From DATESN01 sp035270785 (lineage in GTDB: Bacteria > Bacillota > Clostridia > Lachnospirales > Lachnospiraceae), in the NCBI GenBank assembly GCA_035270785.1, contig DATESN010000011.1:1-57180 (forward strand): a stretch of DNA of 57,180 nt, in the 5' to 3' direction. The translations under genes were made by a program, and so were the position numbers. Below the pieces are notes generated by a model, which did not search any database, was not told the origin of the DNA, and worked only from the letters and a program-made list of their open reading frames with translations. Shown one piece after another: positions 25,801-33,403 of the stretch. Within the stretch, counting starts at the first letter, position 1. Each line of letters starts with the position of its first letter.

Positions 25801-26928
25801 CTAATAGTTACCTAGTATTTTCATATTCCTTGTTTCATCCCTTAGTCCACGCAATGCGTTCTTTACCGAACTATCTGCTAAATTACCGTCGAAATCAATA
25901 AAAAAACGATATTCCCAATCACGACCTTCAATGGGTCTACTTTCAATTTTGTTCATGTTTAGATTATTATAAATAAAATGAGAAAGCATATGATAAAGGG
26001 AACCACTTCTGTGATCCACTTCAAAACAAATACTTACTTTTTTTGCATCTTTCAAAAAAATCTTCTGGTTTGAAACAATAATGAAACGCGTGGAATTGGA
26101 ACTAACATCATTGACACCTTTCTGTAATACCTCAAGTCCATAAACTTTCGCTGCATATTCACTAGCGATTGCAACTTGAGAAAGTTCCTTATCATCTTTC
26201 ACCTTTTGTGCCGCAAATGCATTGTTTTTAATACTAATTTGTTTCCACCCACTATGATCTTGCAAAAACCTTGCGCTTTGCAATAAAGACTGTGGGTGTG
26301 AATAAACCGTTTTTATATCTGAAATCTGTGTGCCTTCTAGTCCCATCAAACAATGTTCTATTTGGATAACCTGCTCCCCTACTATATAATTCTCAAATTC
26401 CACTAATAAATCATAGTTCTCACTTACAACCCCCGCTGTAGAATTTTCAATGGGAAGAACTGCAAAATCTGCACTTCCTTCCTCTATTGCACTCATGGCC
26501 TCACGAAAAGTATCCACTGAAAAACTATTTACATGCTTCCCAAAATATTGTTCCATGGCAATTTGGGAATATGCACCTTCTGCACCTTGAAATACTACTC
26601 TTGCTTGGTTCTTTTCTAAGCTATCCACACCTATAAAAGGTAATTTTCCCAAACTTCCATTTTGGGTCAATAATTGGTATTGCAGTTTTCTACTCATAGA
26701 CATAATTTGTTCAAATAACTCTTCGATACCGTGGCTATTAAAGTCATTGTGAGTTAAGCTCTTTACCTTTTGTAACTTTTCTTCTTCTCTCACCTTATCG
26801 AATACTTTTTTTCCAGTACTAATTTTAAATTCTGCAACTTCTTTGGAAACTTTCATACGCTTTTCATATAGAGTTACAATTTGTTCATCTATTCCATCTA
26901 TTTCTTCTCTTAACTTATCTAAATCCAT
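25801..26928 (-). CDS. pheA: Bifunctional chorismate mutase/prephenate dehydratase
   Basis: A 375-residue fusion for phenylalanine synthesis. Residues 1-88 are an AroQ-type chorismate mutase (REEIDGIDEQIVTLYEKRM), about 105-285 the prephenate dehydratase (VVFQGAEGAYSQIA, and NSTRFIIV near 275 with the catalytic Thr-Arg), and about 295-370 an ACT domain with IESRPIEGRDWEYRFFID that mediates phenylalanine feedback inhibition. It has a strong promoter of its own upstream and is the first gene of a long minus-strand run through ppk and maf. Confidence 0.97.
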   Translation of the reverse strand: MDLDKLREEIDGIDEQIVTLYEKRMKVSKEVAEFKISTGKKVFDKVREEEKLQKVKSLTHNDFNSHGIEELFEQIMSMSRKLQYQLLTQNGSLGKLPFIGVDSLEKNQARVVFQGAEGAYSQIAMEQYFGKHVNSFSVDTFREAMSAIEEGSADFAVLPIENSTAGVVSENYDLLVEFENYIVGEQVIQIEHCLMGLEGTQISDIKTVYSHPQSLLQSARFLQDHSGWKQISIKNNAFAAQKVKDDKELSQVAIASEYAAKVYGLEVLQKGVNDVSSNSTRFIIVSNQKIFLKDAKKVSICFEVDHRSGSLYHMLSHFIYNNLNMNKIESRPIEGRDWEYRFFIDFDGNLADSSVKNALRGLRDETRNMKILGNY

Positions 26929-26976
26929 CTGTTTCCCTCACTATGTTACTTGTTTCGTTTCTTTTCATTATTCTGT

Positions 26977-27005
26977 ATTATAATGAAAAATACGCAAATT
27001 TACAA
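26977..27005 (-). promoter_or_regulatory. SigA-type promoter of pheA and downstream genes
   Basis: TTGTAA (27000-27005), a 17-bp spacer and a perfect TATAAT (26977-26982) point towards pheA, about 50 bp before its start codon. Confidence 0.7.
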
Positions 27006-27070
27006 GGAATATCTAATATTTAAACCTTATACTTGATGAAATATATCTTTTCTTGTTGCTCAAAAAAAGC

Positions 27071-27076
27071 TATAAT
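27071..27076 (+). promoter_or_regulatory. -10 box of the DUF5050 gene
   Basis: A perfect TATAAT lies 31 bp before the ATG of the plus-strand gene. The -35 region is poor (TTCTTG at short spacing), so the promoter may be weak or need an activator. It is divergent from the pheA promoter. Confidence 0.45.
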
Positions 27077-27106
27077 AGATTTATTCTTACATAAGGAGGA
27101 TACATT

Positions 27107-28129
27107 ATGAAACGCAAAAGTTTTTCCATCTTTTTTTTCATATTATTTATTATTTTAGCCATCTTAATCTTTTTATCTATACCAAAGAAAATAACCAAAA
27201 ACCCCAAAGGCACACTAGGGAATACCGCTGGTAATTTAAATAACAACGGATTATTTTGCGAGAATAATGGTATTGTTTTTTTTGCTAATGCTTATGATAA
27301 TGGCGATTTATATTCTATGAATTTAGACGAAAGCAATATTAAAAAAATATCATCAGCCATTGTCACTTCCCTTAACGCCGATAGCAACTATCTTTACTAC
27401 CACCAAAATGATTCCTCCTCAGCCTCGGATTTAGGAAGTTATTTTCGATACTATGGAATTTATCGTTGTAAAAAAAATGGAAAGGAAGCAGTCTGTCTGA
27501 ATAGAGATTCCATTAAAACCTTTCTATTAATAGATAACTCCATCTATTTTCAACTTAAAGATGACCACGAAAAATTATCATTAAACAGAATGGGTACGGA
27601 CAAAAAGAAAGAAGAAAAAATAGTTGATTATGAGATAAATCCTAACTCTTCCAATAATGGACTTATTTATTTTAACGGAATAGAAGATGATCATTATTTA
27701 TATACTCTCGACACTATATCAAAACAAGTAGAACAGGTTTATAAAGGTAATCTATGGAATCCTATTTTCCAAGATAATTTTATCTATTATATGAATCTTG
27801 ATGATAATTACAGTTTATGTAGATATGATTTATTTACAAACACCATGCAAGTCCTTTCAACCGATAGAGTTGACTATTTTAATGTATGTAAGGAATATGT
27901 GTATTATCAGACTAATGCCACAGACGCTGCTTTTAAAAGAGTTAAAATTGATGGAACAGAGGATAAAATCATTAAGAACGGTGTTTTTGAAAATATCAAT
28001 ATCACTTCAAAATATGTGTATTTTAATGGGTTCGGAGCTCCTACCCCTGTTTATAAAGTAAATACCTATGGCGATGGTTCCGTAAATACCTTTGATGCCG
28101 CCAAAGAGGCGGCCTTGCTTTCTAAGTAA
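27107..28129 (+). CDS. DUF5050 family membrane-anchored protein
   Basis: A 340-residue protein with a single N-terminal hydrophobic segment (about residues 7-25) and no lipobox, so it is probably anchored with the rest outside. The remainder consists of repeated beta-rich units such as YLYYHQNDSS, IYFQLKDD, LIYFNGIEDDHYLY, FIYYMNLDDNYSLCRYD and YVYYQTN, characteristic of DUF5050 beta-propeller-like proteins. The function is unknown; the fold suggests binding of cell wall or extracellular ligands. It stands alone with AAGGAGGA upstream. Confidence 0.8.
   Translation: MKRKSFSIFFFILFIILAILIFLSIPKKITKNPKGTLGNTAGNLNNNGLFCENNGIVFFANAYDNGDLYSMNLDESNIKKISSAIVTSLNADSNYLYYHQNDSSSASDLGSYFRYYGIYRCKKNGKEAVCLNRDSIKTFLLIDNSIYFQLKDDHEKLSLNRMGTDKKKEEKIVDYEINPNSSNNGLIYFNGIEDDHYLYTLDTISKQVEQVYKGNLWNPIFQDNFIYYMNLDDNYSLCRYDLFTNTMQVLSTDRVDYFNVCKEYVYYQTNATDAAFKRVKIDGTEDKIIKNGVFENINITSKYVYFNGFGAPTPVYKVNTYGDGSVNTFDAAKEAALLSK
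28097..28113 (+). other. GC-rich hairpin inside the 3' end of the DUF5050 gene
   Basis: GCCGCC-AAAGA-GGCGGC forms a six-pair all-GC stem 16 bp before the stop codon, followed by CTTGCTTTCT. It may contribute to termination before the convergent folate operon, but the T-tract is broken. Confidence 0.35.
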
Positions 28130-28157
28130 GGACTACCATCACTTTAGATATCTTCTA

Positions 28158-28985
28158 CTATATAATATGATTTTCTTCTAATTCCTCAAATAGCTCTACG
28201 ACACTTTTATGGAATACTGGATGAATATAAAACTTCGTTAATTCCAATAGAGGTCTTAATACAAAATCTCGATGGTGCATATCGATATGGGGTATTGTTA
28301 ATTCCTTTGTTTCTAATATGAGAGTATCATAAAAAATGATATCTAAATCTAATGTTCTTGGACCCCAGCGTATACTCTGCTCTCTATTTGCTTTTGATTC
28401 AATTTCCTTTAGTAAATCAAGTAATTCTTTTGGTTGATACAACGTCATTATTTCCATGACTCCATTTAAAAAGTTATCTTGTTCCACACCACCATAGGGT
28501 GTTGTCTTAAAAATGGAAGAACATTTGATCTCTTTGCAATATTTATCTTTACCTAGCATTTCTATGGCTAGATTAATATTCTTTTCTTTATCACCCAAGT
28601 TAGAGCCACAAGCAATATATGCTTTATGCCATCCACGAAGTATTTTCACAGAAACATTAGAAAAGGGTAAGTCAATGGGTGCTTCTGGCTTAAACACCTC
28701 AAGTTCTACTTCTTTCACAAGGGGGAACTCTAATAAGATAACCTCTGCCAAACGCTCTGCAATGGTCTCTATTAATTGGAATATATGTTCCGAAACAAAA
28801 CGATGAATCACTTGGCACACTTCTCCATAGTTTGTGGAAAGGGATAAATCATCTTGTTGACCGGCATCACGAGTATTCGTAACTAACGTCGCACTCACAT
28901 AAAACCGTTGTCCTTTTTTATTTTCTTCTGGAAACACTCCATGGTATGCAAATATTTCTAAATTATCAATTTTGATTTTATCCAT
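28158..28985 (-). CDS. folBK: Fused dihydroneopterin aldolase and HPPK (FolB-FolK)
   Basis: A 275-residue bifunctional folate enzyme. Residues 1-118 are FolB (DNLEIFAYHGVFPEENKKGQ, and LIETIAERLAEVIL), which converts dihydroneopterin to 6-hydroxymethyl-dihydropterin. Residues 120-275 are FolK (AYIACGSNLGDKEKN; RWGPRTLDLDIIFYD; IPHIDMHHRDFVLRPL), which pyrophosphorylates that product for FolP. It is the last gene of the folC-folE-HD-folP-folBK operon, 31 bp after folP, and ends convergently with the DUF5050 gene. Confidence 0.96.
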   Translation of the reverse strand: MDKIKIDNLEIFAYHGVFPEENKKGQRFYVSATLVTNTRDAGQQDDLSLSTNYGEVCQVIHRFVSEHIFQLIETIAERLAEVILLEFPLVKEVELEVFKPEAPIDLPFSNVSVKILRGWHKAYIACGSNLGDKEKNINLAIEMLGKDKYCKEIKCSSIFKTTPYGGVEQDNFLNGVMEIMTLYQPKELLDLLKEIESKANREQSIRWGPRTLDLDIIFYDTLILETKELTIPHIDMHHRDFVLRPLLELTKFYIHPVFHKSVVELFEELEENHII

Positions 28986-29016
28986 AAAAGCCTCCTTTTA
29001 CAATTTTGAATTGTTT

Positions 29017-29829
29017 TTATGATTTTAGAATCGCTTCTGCCATCTTAATTGCTCTTACATTTTCTTTCACATCATGAACTCTTACAAATGCACATCTTTT
29101 CATAACTGCCATTACCGTAGTAACCAATGTTCCTTCCATTCTCTCATTAATGGGTAATTCTAATGTTAGTCCAATCACCGATTTCTTAGAGGTTCCAAGT
29201 AAAAGAGGATATCCAAACATGTGCAGTTCTTCTAAATTATTAATCATTTCCAGATTATTTTCATAACTTTTTCCAAAACCAATACCTGGATCAAGAATAA
29301 TCCTATTATCCTCGATTCCTGCCTTTGTTGCTATTTGTATAGTCTGGGCCAAATCTTCAATCACATCCTGCAAGAAGCTTCTATAATGAGCCTCCCCTCT
29401 ATTATGCATCAAACAACAGGGTAGTTTGCTTGATGCAATTACCTCTGCTAACTTAGCGTCATACTTCAATCCCCAAATATCATTAATTAAATCTGCTCCT
29501 GCTTGAATGCCCGCTTTTGCCACTGCACTTTTATAAGTATCCAAGGAAATTGGAATTTTAAACTCTTTTTTTATGGCTTCAATCACTGGTACAATTCGCG
29601 AAATTTCTTCTTCCTCTGAAAGAAGAGTATATCCAGGCCTTGTAGATTCTCCACCCAAATCTAGAATGGAAGCCCCATCCCTTATCATCTCTTCTGCATG
29701 TTTTAAAGCATAGTCGATTGTTTGATACTTTCCCCCATCGGAAAAGGAATCTGGCGTAACATTTAAAATGCCCATGACATAGGTTCTATTTAGAATATCA
29801 AATTCCGAATTTCCAATTTTCATTTTCAT
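29017..29829 (-). CDS. folP: Dihydropteroate synthase
   Basis: A 270-residue TIM barrel, the sulfonamide target, joining 6-hydroxymethyl-dihydropterin pyrophosphate to p-aminobenzoate. MGILNVTPDSFSDGGKY (residues about 19-35), LDLGGESTRPGY near 60, DPGIGFGKSYENN near 182 and GTSKKS near 215 are conserved. It lies between the HD gene and folBK; the 62-bp gap upstream contains a 13-bp duplication. Confidence 0.97.
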   Translation of the reverse strand: MKMKIGNSEFDILNRTYVMGILNVTPDSFSDGGKYQTIDYALKHAEEMIRDGASILDLGGESTRPGYTLLSEEEEISRIVPVIEAIKKEFKIPISLDTYKSAVAKAGIQAGADLINDIWGLKYDAKLAEVIASSKLPCCLMHNRGEAHYRSFLQDVIEDLAQTIQIATKAGIEDNRIILDPGIGFGKSYENNLEMINNLEELHMFGYPLLLGTSKKSVIGLTLELPINERMEGTLVTTVMAVMKRCAFVRVHDVKENVRAIKMAEAILKS

Positions 29830-29866
29830 CTACCTTTACCGTATTATAATCTTCATAATAGTATCT

Positions 29867-29892
29867 TACTATGTGATTATACTATATGATTT
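29867..29892. repeat. 13-bp tandem duplication between folP and the HD gene
   Basis: TACTATGTGATTA is followed directly by TACTATATGATTT (11 of 13 identical), ending at the stop codon of the HD gene. It is noncoding. Confidence 0.65.
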
Positions 29893-30374
29893 TAATATAT
29901 TATGTTCAAATTCTTTTTTTCAAGTTCCCAATTACAGTTTTCCATTTCCTTACAGGCAAAACAACATCTGCTCATTTTGTCTCCGCGATATATAATTCCA
30001 GATAAATTCCTTTCTTCTGAAACATCTTTATTTCGATGATTTTCTACAGCTTTGAGGATCTGTTCCATTTCGATCACATCAAAACTACAATCTTTTAATA
30101 GATTACGCGCAATATGAGAACTCGCAATTTCGTGGGACGTCCCACATTCATACTCGACATATTTACCGATATCATGAACCATTGCCGCTGCATAGATTAA
30201 TTCAACTTCTAATCCTATTTTTTCTTGAAAATTTAGAATTGTTGCAAGTCTTGCTACATCCAAAAAATGATTCATATCATGTTTGCAAAATTTTCTATCC
30301 CTTTCTGCAATTACGATTTTTTCAAGACATTCTATATAAACTGGGTGATTAATCAAATTATTTATTCGTTTCAT
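29892..30374 (-). CDS. HD-domain phosphohydrolase in the folate operon
   Basis: A 160-residue soluble HD protein. The metal-binding set appears complete: H36, H67-D68 (MVHDIGK), H81 and H87, H113 (ENHR) and D132 (YRGDKMS). A Cys cluster follows at C137, C138, C141 and C147, which could bind a metal. It lies 4 bp from folE and in the same orientation as all fol genes, so it is cotranscribed. The operon lacks a recognised phosphatase for dihydroneopterin triphosphate, and this gene is the natural candidate by position. That role is inference; HD proteins hydrolyse many phosphoesters. Confidence 0.85.
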   Translation of the reverse strand: MKRINNLINHPVYIECLEKIVIAERDRKFCKHDMNHFLDVARLATILNFQEKIGLEVELIYAAAMVHDIGKYVEYECGTSHEIASSHIARNLLKDCSFDVIEMEQILKAVENHRNKDVSEERNLSGIIYRGDKMSRCCFACKEMENCNWELEKKNLNIIY

Positions 30375-30378
30375 ATCA

Positions 30379-30939
30379 TTACTGTCTTCCTACGATATGA
30401 AAAAAAGTGTTTTGCAAACTATCGTTATCCACAAAAGAGCCTCGACTTACAATGGTAACGGTTTGACTACCTGGTTTTTTAACGCCTCGCATAGTCATAC
30501 ACATATGTTCTGCTTCTATCATAACCATCACACCTTGTGGCTTTAGATACTCCATAATCGCATCTGCAATCTCTGATGTAAGTTGTTCTTGAATCTGCAA
30601 GCGTTTTGCAAACACTTCCACTGTTCTCGCTAATTTACTAAGTCCTACCACCTCACCATTTGGAATGTAGGCCACATGCGCCTTTCCATAAAAGGGCATT
30701 AAATGATGTTCACAGGTGGAGTAAAACACAATGTCTTTTTCTACAACCAATTCGTTGTTCTTAGCAGAAAACGTTTTAGATAAAGGAATTGCTGCATCTT
30801 CATCCATTCCACTATAGATTTCTTCATACATCCTTGCAATTCGGTTTGGAGTTTCTACTAATCCTTCTCTTGTTATATCCTCCCCCATACCTTCTAGCAA
30901 CATTTTTACAGCTTGTTCTATTTTATCTTTATTTACCAT
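30379..30939 (-). CDS. folE: GTP cyclohydrolase I
   Basis: A 186-residue zinc enzyme that converts GTP to 7,8-dihydroneopterin triphosphate, the first folate step. DITREGLVETPNRIARMY (residues about 20-37), CEHHLMPFYGKAHVAYIP near 75-92 with the zinc Cys and catalytic His residues, and MCMTMRGV with the second zinc Cys near 146-153 are present. The start overlaps the folC stop by 11 bp, indicating coupling. Confidence 0.98.
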   Translation of the reverse strand: MVNKDKIEQAVKMLLEGMGEDITREGLVETPNRIARMYEEIYSGMDEDAAIPLSKTFSAKNNELVVEKDIVFYSTCEHHLMPFYGKAHVAYIPNGEVVGLSKLARTVEVFAKRLQIQEQLTSEIADAIMEYLKPQGVMVMIEAEHMCMTMRGVKKPGSQTVTIVSRGSFVDNDSLQNTFFHIVGRQ

Positions 30940-32242
30940 GAGTATCTCTCCTAATCTTATCTCTTTCCTGTACGATTCCTATTAACTCCCCTAAATAAGA
31001 TAGGGAACCAAATGCAACAATGACAGTATTCTTATCCGCTAATAAATAACTCATTTCTACTGCTTCTTGTAAGCTATCTGCAACTGTAACGCAATTGTGA
31101 AACTCTTTTATCTCCTTTGCCAAATCATACGCTTGCATTCCCCTTGGGTTATTTGGAATTGTGACTGTAATAATTTGTTCCGCATAAGAATAAGTTTGCT
31201 CAATGATTTTTACGTATTCTTTATCCTTTAGCACTCCCATTATATAAATTATTTTTCTATTTGTAAAATAAAATGCTATGGATTCTGCCAATCTTTTTGC
31301 TGCATCCTCATTATGAGCGCCATCCACAATAAATATTGGCTTTTCACCAATGACAGAAAAACGCCCGTTCCAAACTGTTTCTTTTAGACCTTTTCGAATA
31401 CTTTCTTCAGATATTTTAAATCCATACAAATTCAATGCCTTGATACACGAAATTGCTAACGTCGCATTTTCAATTTGATGTCTTCCGTTAAGGGAAATTT
31501 CAAGTTCCTTAAACCCCTCATACGTAAAAGTCTGTTTATTAATTTTAGATTTAACTTTTTTAAGGCTTAAATAGTCTGATAGTAGAAAGGTGCATCCATG
31601 TATCTTTGATTCATCCTGTAAGCACTTCATTACACTTTTCTCTTGGCTTGTGGTAATTACATAACACCCGTCTTTTATTATTCCAACTTTATTTTTTGCA
31701 ATCTCTTCTAATGTATTTCCTAAAAATTGCATATGGTCCATGCTAATAGAAGCAAAAACAGTTGCTATTGTATTTTTAATAATATTTGTGGCATCTAATG
31801 CCCCACCCATTCCTGTTTCCAAAACAACGATATCACATTTTTTATCTCTAAAATATAGAAACCCTAATGCCGTTTCTATTTCAAAAGAGGTGGGGTGCGA
31901 TAATCCATCTTCTACCATATCATTGATGATCAATGATATCTTTTCTAGATAAGATGCAAATTTTGTTTTTGCAATTGGCCTTTCATTAATTTGTATTCTT
32001 TCATAATAGGAAACTATCGTAGGTGAGATATATCTTCCCACTTTATAACCACTTACCCGAAGAATTGTAGAAATATAGGCTAGCGTTGATCCCTTTCCAT
32101 TGGTTCCAGCAATATGGACAAACTTCAATTCATCTTGCGGGTTTCCCAGGCGAATTAATAATTCCCTGATGCTTTCAAGTCCTAAAATACTTCCTATTTG
32201 ATTTGTTTTTTCTATATATTCCATTGCTTGTTTTTCGTTCAT
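30929..32242 (-). CDS. folC: Folylpolyglutamate/dihydrofolate synthase
   Basis: A Mur-ligase-family enzyme of 437 residues that attaches glutamate to dihydropteroate or folates. The P-loop GTNGKGSTLAYIS lies near residue 47, ERIQINERPI and SMDHMQFLGNT are typical, and FIVDGAHNEDAAKRL opens the C-terminal domain. I favour the ATG at 32240-32242 (protein MNEKQAMEYI) with GGGTG upstream; an ATG at 32267-32269 adds nine residues and has AAGGA only one base away. It is the first gene of the fol operon. Confidence 0.95.
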   Translation of the reverse strand: MNEKQAMEYIEKTNQIGSILGLESIRELLIRLGNPQDELKFVHIAGTNGKGSTLAYISTILRVSGYKVGRYISPTIVSYYERIQINERPIAKTKFASYLEKISLIINDMVEDGLSHPTSFEIETALGFLYFRDKKCDIVVLETGMGGALDATNIIKNTIATVFASISMDHMQFLGNTLEEIAKNKVGIIKDGCYVITTSQEKSVMKCLQDESKIHGCTFLLSDYLSLKKVKSKINKQTFTYEGFKELEISLNGRHQIENATLAISCIKALNLYGFKISEESIRKGLKETVWNGRFSVIGEKPIFIVDGAHNEDAAKRLAESIAFYFTNRKIIYIMGVLKDKEYVKIIEQTYSYAEQIITVTIPNNPRGMQAYDLAKEIKEFHNCVTVADSLQEAVEMSYLLADKNTVIVAFGSLSYLGELIGIVQERDKIRRDTHGK

Positions 32243-32357
32243 AGATGCACCCTTTTCTTGATTAAGCATATCCTTACTTCTTTTATATTAATCAAATTAA
32301 TGATAGTAGTTCCTTTTGTGGTCGTATATATTTATAAAAGATGATAATACTATTCTT

Positions 32358-32762
32358 ATGAAAACATTATTGAAAAACTTTATTACCTGCGGAATTGTAG
32401 GATGGATTATGGAAATCAGCTTTACTGCCATGGACTCCCTTAAAAAAAGAGACCTTTCCTTAAAAGGAACCACATCGATCTGGATGTTTCCTATCTATGG
32501 AATGGCCTCTATCCTTACCTACTTATATTATCCCTTAAAAACTAAATGTATTGCATTTCGAGGAACTATTTATATGTTATGCATCTTTTTTGCTGAATTC
32601 TTTACAGGCAAACTTCTGTGCAAGCATCATCTTTGTCCTTGGGACTATAGTCGTTCAAGGTGGAATATTAGCAAAGTTATAAGACTAGATTACATCCCTT
32701 ATTGGTTTGCAGCTGGTTTAATTTTTGAAAGAATCGTATGTCATAGAAAAAGTGCTAAGTAA
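32358..32762 (+). CDS. Small CmpB-like membrane protein
   Basis: A 134-residue polytopic membrane protein (four hydrophobic segments) of the family often labelled putative ABC transporter permease CmpB. WMFPIYGMASIL and WDYSRSRWNIS match the family signature and a larger paralogue at 40133-41149 (WDYSHIRFNIQG). I start at ATG 32358; the reading frame stays open to a TTG at 32316. The ribosome binding site is weak for either. No partner ATPase is adjacent, so a transporter role is unsupported. Confidence 0.7.
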   Translation: MKTLLKNFITCGIVGWIMEISFTAMDSLKKRDLSLKGTTSIWMFPIYGMASILTYLYYPLKTKCIAFRGTIYMLCIFFAEFFTGKLLCKHHLCPWDYSRSRWNISKVIRLDYIPYWFAAGLIFERIVCHRKSAK

Positions 32763-32770
32763 GTTGCAAT

Positions 32771-32818
32771 CACTGACTTTGTAAATGTACCACTCACTAG
32801 CTTTTTAAACGCACCATT
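32771..32818. repeat. 24-bp imperfect tandem repeat
   Basis: Two directly adjacent 24-bp units (32771-32794 and 32795-32818) match at 18 of 24 positions and fill most of the spacer between two convergent genes. On the minus strand they lie in frame with, and just after, the stop codon of the PH-domain gene and would encode an eight-residue repeat (NGAFKKLV / SGTFTKSV). Confidence 0.55.
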
Positions 32819-32824
32819 CATCAA

Positions 32825-33208
32825 TTAATGATTAAAATCAGCGATTCCTAAATCACCCATTGCACCTGCTCCAATATCTAATGTGTTTAGGGTACGACGT
32901 TTCATACGTGCTTTTTCTGATGCATCTAATATAAAGTTCTTAACCGCTAGAGAATTCCTAATATGTATGAGTTCCAAGGTAGGGTCTGTAGTATCCCCTG
33001 TATAGCAAGTTATTGTCCCAAGCTTAAAGATCCTTTCACATATAGATGTCTTTAACCGAACATCTTGAATCTTATACATATAACAATCATTTTCCATACG
33101 ATTTAAGACTCCCGTATTTACTGTTAGCAAGTCTTCTTTAATGGAATACTTGGTAAACGTAAATGGCAAACCAAGAAATTTCCATCTTTTTCGTTCTACA
33201 AACATCAT
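32825..33208 (-). CDS. Bacterial PH-domain (DUF304-type) protein
   Basis: A 127-residue single-domain protein of the bPH_2 class (YdbS/YdbT-like): TKYSIKEDLLTVNTGVLNR, a central YKIQDVRLKTSICERIF and a final strand TLELIHIRN match the family pattern. Unlike many relatives it lacks membrane segments. The function of the family is unknown. It has its own promoter and GGGAGG upstream, and ends convergently with the small CmpB-like gene. The reading frame after its stop remains open for 26 further codons. Confidence 0.78.
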   Translation of the reverse strand: MMFVERKRWKFLGLPFTFTKYSIKEDLLTVNTGVLNRMENDCYMYKIQDVRLKTSICERIFKLGTITCYTGDTTDPTLELIHIRNSLAVKNFILDASEKARMKRRTLNTLDIGAGAMGDLGIADFNH

Positions 33209-33266
33209 TTTTAAATCCTCCCTTAAACCACTTTTTTAAACTACACTACTTTTTTTGATATTCTCT

Positions 33267-33295
33267 ATTATATAAGAAATAACATAATAAAGCAA
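33267..33295 (-). promoter_or_regulatory. SigA-type promoter of the PH-domain gene
   Basis: TTGCTT (33290-33295), a 17-bp spacer and a perfect TATAAT (33267-33272) lie about 60 bp before the start codon, divergent from the pyrB promoter. Confidence 0.65.
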
Positions 33296-33327
33296 AATAA
33301 ATAAGCAAAACTTTATATTCATTTTTA

Positions 33328-33356
33328 TTGAAAGTATGTAACCTATATGTTACAAT
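33328..33356 (+). promoter_or_regulatory. SigA-type promoter of pyrBI
   Basis: TTGAAA (33328-33333), a 17-bp spacer and TACAAT (33351-33356) predict a start near 33363. This also shows that an in-frame ATG at 33347 is not the pyrB start. Confidence 0.8.
33337..33354. promoter_or_regulatory. Inverted repeat between -35 and -10 of pyrBI, candidate operator
   Basis: TGTAAC-CTATAT-GTTACA is a perfect 6-bp inverted repeat with a 6-bp centre, lying in the spacer and overlapping the -10 box. A bound protein there would block RNA polymerase. PyrR works on RNA, so this would be a different regulator. Confidence 0.5.
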
Positions 33357-33403
33357 GGCTGAAAGCTTTTTTATGTGAGTCCCATGATAAGGAGAAACAA
33401 CAT

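Noticed and set aside
33347..33403. An upstream ATG start for pyrB
   Set aside because: It lies within the predicted promoter, before the transcription start, and has no ribosome binding site.
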